Source of the DNA: an uncultured Collinsella sp.
Lineage (GTDB): Bacteria; Actinomycetota; Coriobacteriia; Coriobacteriales; Coriobacteriaceae
Direction of reading: 5' to 3'
Assembly (NCBI GenBank): GCA_900544865.1
Contig: UQXA01000021.1
Span: forward strand, 1-35,577
DNA length: 35,577 nt
Shown: positions 32,919-35,577 of the stretch, piece by piece
Layout: each line of letters begins with the position of its first letter
Position numbering within the stretch: the first letter of the stretch is position 1
Position numbers and translations under genes: made by a program
Notes under the pieces: generated by a model
What the model saw: only the letters and a program-made list of their open reading frames with translations
The model's database searches: none
What the model was told of the DNA's origin: nothing

Positions 32919-33467
32919 CTACTCGCACTCAGGAGCCATAGCCTGCTCCAAGAGCTCGGCATGCTCCTCCTCGAAAACCGTCCCCACAGGGAAGGCGCGA
33001 CGGAAGACGAAGTGGGAAATCGGACCGGCTACCAAAAGGTTCCACGGCAGCGCCATCACAAAATTATGCGGGATGTTGATCATCCAGATCGCGGGCACGG
33101 AATACAGGTTCGCAAGGATGCCGCCGGGCATGTGCGTCAGACCCTCGCAGGCACCGTACAGCGACATGATGATAACCATGGGAACGACCATGCAGGAGCT
33201 GACGGCGAGCGTCATGGCAAGCGGCGAGCTCTTGCCCGGCGTGACCAAGTACTTAAAGGCGAAACCCTTGGCGAGCGGGCTGGCGACGAACCAGTCGCAG
33301 CACATGGCAAAAATGTAGGCAACGGGGAAGCCGAGCCACGCAGCGGCAACGACCTCGCCGTTGATGGCCCCGTGCTGCAGGGCAACGTTGTAGATGCTCA
33401 TCCAGAGCACCATGCAAAAGCACATGATAAAGGTGAACAGCAGGCTCTCTCGTTTGTTGATAGGCAT
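32919..33467 (-). CDS. DUF2798-like integral membrane protein
   Basis: 182 residues with about four membrane helices (LLFTFIMCFCMVLWMSIYNV, AAWLGFPVAYIFAMCCDWFV, SPLAMTLAVSSCMVVPMVII, AIWMINIPHNFVMALPWNLL), ending with G-P-I-S-HFVFRRAFP. The pattern of paired helices with the L-x-M-x-x-x-N and P-W-N-L/V motifs resembles the DUF2798 family, whose function is unknown. The start at 33467 (MPINKRESLL) was taken because the upstream extension reads as leader sequence. GAAAGGAA lies about 13 bases away, rather far. A strong leader terminator lies 45-95 bases upstream of the start. Confidence 0.75.
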   Translation of the reverse strand: MPINKRESLLFTFIMCFCMVLWMSIYNVALQHGAINGEVVAAAWLGFPVAYIFAMCCDWFVASPLAKGFAFKYLVTPGKSSPLAMTLAVSSCMVVPMVIIMSLYGACEGLTHMPGGILANLYSVPAIWMINIPHNFVMALPWNLLVAGPISHFVFRRAFPVGTVFEEEHAELLEQAMAPECE

Positions 33468-33510
33468 GAAGGGCAGATTCCTTTCTGTGTTACGCCGCGG
33501 CACCACGCAA

Positions 33511-33562
33511 CAAAAACGGGCGGGCAAGATGGAGCTGTTGGGACTTCATCTCGCCCGCCCGT
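33511..33562 (-). terminator. Leader terminator ahead of the DUF2798-like gene
   Basis: ACGGGCGGGC (33516-33525) pairs with GCCCGCCCGT (33553-33562), with AAGATG/CATCTC pairing inside. On the minus strand TTTTT follows directly (33516-33512). It lies 44 bases before the start codon with no gene in between, so it is either a conditional attenuator or the end of an upstream RNA. Confidence 0.7.
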
Positions 33563-33677
33563 GATACGTGCGTCTGCGACTACTTATGTGGTGGAATCAG
33601 CCTAGCACGAAAAGCACGTGCTTCGTAAGCGTTGAGTTTATGAAGATGCAGGGTATCAATAATCCCCCGACCCCATA

Positions 33678-33744
33678 AGTTGCGGTGGAATACGGACTGT
33701 TTTGACCCTTTAAGCAGCAATTCAGTCCCTATTTCACCGCAACT
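33678..33744. repeat. Imperfect 22-bp inverted repeat, REP-like
   Basis: Arms at 33678-33699 (AGTTGCGGTGGAATACGG...) and 33723-33744 differ at only two positions, with a 23-base spacer. The flank at 33751-33777 has GTGCAAAG and TTGCAC around CCTGTCCCCC, matching the GGGGACAGG core of other hairpins here. It lies between the ThrE stop and the DUF2798-like gene and may also stop the ThrE transcript. Confidence 0.65.
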
Positions 33745-33780
33745 CATTTGGTGCAAAGTAACCTGTCCCCCTTGCACTAA

Positions 33781-35349
33781 TTAGCTGGTGTGGCGCCAGC
33801 GAGGGTCGGTGAGCGTACGCGCCACACCCAGACCAACGGGCAAAAACGCCACGATGAGCACCGCACGCACAAACCAGCCGAGCATATTGACCGTGTCGAA
33901 GGTGCACATGTAATACATCGAGCGATACAGATACAAGCCAGGCACCATAATGACAATCGATGGCACCGTGAGGGCGATACGCGGGTAGGTGAGCTTGATT
34001 TCGGCTAAGCTCGCGAGCAACCCCGATACCAGTGCGCCGATAAACGCTGCTGCCTCGGGAGGCATTCCCGTGCTGAGGCCCAGGAAGGGAATCATCGTCG
34101 GCGCATCGACAAGGGTCAGACGCAGGGTATTGGACACGGCGCCGATCAACCCAGCTGCCGCGGCCATCTTTACCGGGCTGTTGAACATCACCGAGAAGCC
34201 GAATACGCCAACGAAGCTCATCACCACGCGCAGGAGCGTAAGGGCAAGCGGCGAAAGGCCCAGTGGGGCAAAGTCGTCCGGCGCCAGGCCAACACACTCG
34301 GCAACCATCCAACCTACGAGGGTCGCCATCACAATAATCGATACGGCATATGAAAGGCGCTCGATACCGCTTCGCATGTCGAGCTTAGCGATGTCGAGGC
34401 CTGCCGTAATGAGTGGAAAGCCGGGAATCACAAAGAGCATGGCGCCGATATAGCCTTCTTGGTGCGACATTGCCCCCGGTATGACCTGGCCAAGGCCGAG
34501 CAATGCCAGCAGATACGAAACGCAAGCGAGCGCAACGCCGGTCGTCAGCGCGCTGAACTGACCAAGGCCTTGCTTGAGAATATGGGAGCGGGCAAAGTTG
34601 CCGACACCCGCGCCCACGAACGCGCAGGCCATCTCGATAGGGCCGCCGCCGAGCAAAAAAACGAAGGCGCCACAGGCGCAGGCCGCCGCAAGGCCCTGTT
34701 GCCAAGGCGCGTAATCAGGTTTTGAACTCTCAACGGTCTTGAGCATCTCGTGATACTCGTGCACCGTGAAGCGACGACCATAGGTCTCGATTTCCTTGAG
34801 GAAACTCTCCATCATCCAAATGCGATGGGTATTGACGCCCGTTGTGGGCAAGCTGACGACCTCATTAAAGCAGTGACCATCTTCGATGCAGGTGCACTCA
34901 AACGACAGAAGACTTAAGTCAACGTGGATGGTGACACCGAGTACGGCGGCAACACGATTCATGGTATCGCGCACGCGCCAGGCACCCGTTCCGCTTGCCA
35001 GCATAAGCATGCCGGTGCGGCAGATGATGGATGATTTATCGGTGAGCGGCGCATCGACGGCAAGCTCATCGCCTGCCGTCACGATCTGGTGCCAGTCAGT
35101 TTTCATATGGAGCGCGCCGGCACGAACGCCGTGGTGCATGGGGGCTCTCGAAAGCAGCGAGTTAAGGCGCGAAGGCTGTGAGGGCTCCGCCGATTCGCCC
35201 TCGTCCTCGTCGGGCTCTTCATCGACCAGATCAAAGGAATCAAGCGGCGCTGGCTCGCGACGGTCGATCAGCTCCTCGTCCTCATCATCAAAGTAGTTGA
35301 ACTGATCGAGCATGTCCTCTTCGATTGCGCGCTCGCTCGCGTCGTCCAT
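33781..35349 (-). CDS. Threonine/serine exporter, ThrE (DUF1212/DUF3815) family
   Basis: A 522-residue membrane protein related to Corynebacterium ThrE, which exports L-threonine and L-serine using the proton gradient. Residues 1-75 are a strongly acidic cytosolic extension (DDEDEEL, VDEEPDEDEGES). The ThrE soluble part follows (GTGAWRVRDTMNRVAAVLGV). About ten membrane helices begin at GLAAACACGAFVFLLGG. The hallmark PGFPLITAGLDIAKLDMRSG is at the end of the first half. The second half (SPLALTLLRVVMSFVGVFGF onward) is the DUF3815 part. Both halves are fused in one chain, as in Corynebacterium. GGAAGGGAG precedes ATG 35349. Substrate is inferred from the family. Confidence 0.9.
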   Translation of the reverse strand: MDDASERAIEEDMLDQFNYFDDEDEELIDRREPAPLDSFDLVDEEPDEDEGESAEPSQPSRLNSLLSRAPMHHGVRAGALHMKTDWHQIVTAGDELAVDAPLTDKSSIICRTGMLMLASGTGAWRVRDTMNRVAAVLGVTIHVDLSLLSFECTCIEDGHCFNEVVSLPTTGVNTHRIWMMESFLKEIETYGRRFTVHEYHEMLKTVESSKPDYAPWQQGLAAACACGAFVFLLGGGPIEMACAFVGAGVGNFARSHILKQGLGQFSALTTGVALACVSYLLALLGLGQVIPGAMSHQEGYIGAMLFVIPGFPLITAGLDIAKLDMRSGIERLSYAVSIIVMATLVGWMVAECVGLAPDDFAPLGLSPLALTLLRVVMSFVGVFGFSVMFNSPVKMAAAAGLIGAVSNTLRLTLVDAPTMIPFLGLSTGMPPEAAAFIGALVSGLLASLAEIKLTYPRIALTVPSIVIMVPGLYLYRSMYYMCTFDTVNMLGWFVRAVLIVAFLPVGLGVARTLTDPRWRHTS

Positions 35350-35411
35350 CCCGGTGCTCCCTTCCTATCGACTAACCCCCATCCTAGACAGCGACGGCTA
35401 AAGGAAACATA

Positions 35412-35452
35412 AAAGAGACGGCTGTCATGCGAACCATGCGCGCAATAGCCGT
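35412..35452 (-). terminator. Possible terminator of a gene beyond the window
   Basis: ACGGCT (35418-35423) pairs with AGCCGT (35447-35452), with inner CATGCG/CGCATG pairing. On the minus strand TCTCTTTTATG follows. The 125 bases after it show no gene, only GTCCCC motifs at about 35469 and 35505. Confidence 0.5.
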
Positions 35453-35577
35453 GGATAGTCGTTTAAGAACGTCCCCAATGACTACCAGTAACTCGACAAG
35501 GACTGTCCCCAAGTGCCGGCAGAGACGATATGAGCAGGACATAAAAACATTGAGAGCCCCTGCTGCATGAAAGACCG

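Noticed and set aside
33580..33777. 65-codon minus-strand frame upstream of the DUF2798-like gene
   Set aside because: It is made of both arms of an inverted repeat, and its translation has no family resemblance. It is better explained as a REP-like element.

Overview
The window looks like a chromosomal segment of a high-GC anaerobic actinobacterium of the class Coriobacteriia, most likely Collinsella or a close relative. This is inferred from protein style, GC-rich codon use, the mix of Gram-positive gene orders and the anaerobic 2-hydroxyacyl-CoA dehydratase activase family. No 16S gene is present, so the assignment is not proven.

Layout. 1-3740: three plus-strand genes: an MscS-type channel, then an overlapping pair made of a cytoplasmic PnrA/BMP-like sensor with a ParB-like N-terminus and a metallophosphoesterase. 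3774-8247: minus-strand translation core, read from high to low coordinates as tRNA-Tyr, tRNA-Thr, tRNA-Met, tuf, terminator, then rpmG, tRNA-Trp, secE, nusG, rplK, rplA. Two near-identical TTGACA promoters drive the two halves. 8516-12512: a beta-glucoside island with a MurR/RpiR regulator divergent from a GH1 6-phospho-beta-glucosidase and a PTS EIIBC gene broken by a one-base frameshift. 12513-13200: a repeat-rich gap with tRNA-Thr(UGU) and a large operator palindrome. 13203-14543: a single-chain HTH plus HipA-like kinase.

14571-20059: a minus-strand housekeeping operon disA-ispD-ispF-cysS-rlmB-yacP, with one-base to eleven-base overlaps at its start. It links c-di-AMP synthesis, the MEP isoprenoid pathway, cysteinyl-tRNA synthesis, 23S rRNA methylation and a YacP-type NYN nuclease. 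20217-20990: a yybP-ykoY manganese riboswitch with an intrinsic terminator ahead of mntP. 21031-22892: a classical hipB-hipA module with three copies of an operator sequence. 23018-27332: pepD and clpC. 27525-32637: a 1479-residue double-ASKHA acyl-CoA dehydratase activase followed by an overlapping TetR gene, with a perfect 21-bp palindrome upstream. 32919-35349: a DUF2798-like membrane protein preceded by a leader terminator, and a ThrE/DUF1212 threonine/serine exporter.

The least standard items are the BMP/ParB-like fusion with its coupled phosphoesterase, the HTH-HipA single-chain protein with its paired palindromes, the activase-TetR pair, two 45-nt hairpin elements spaced exactly 80 bp apart, and a family of intergenic hairpins sharing a GGGGACAG core. 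Most other content is ordinary core genome.
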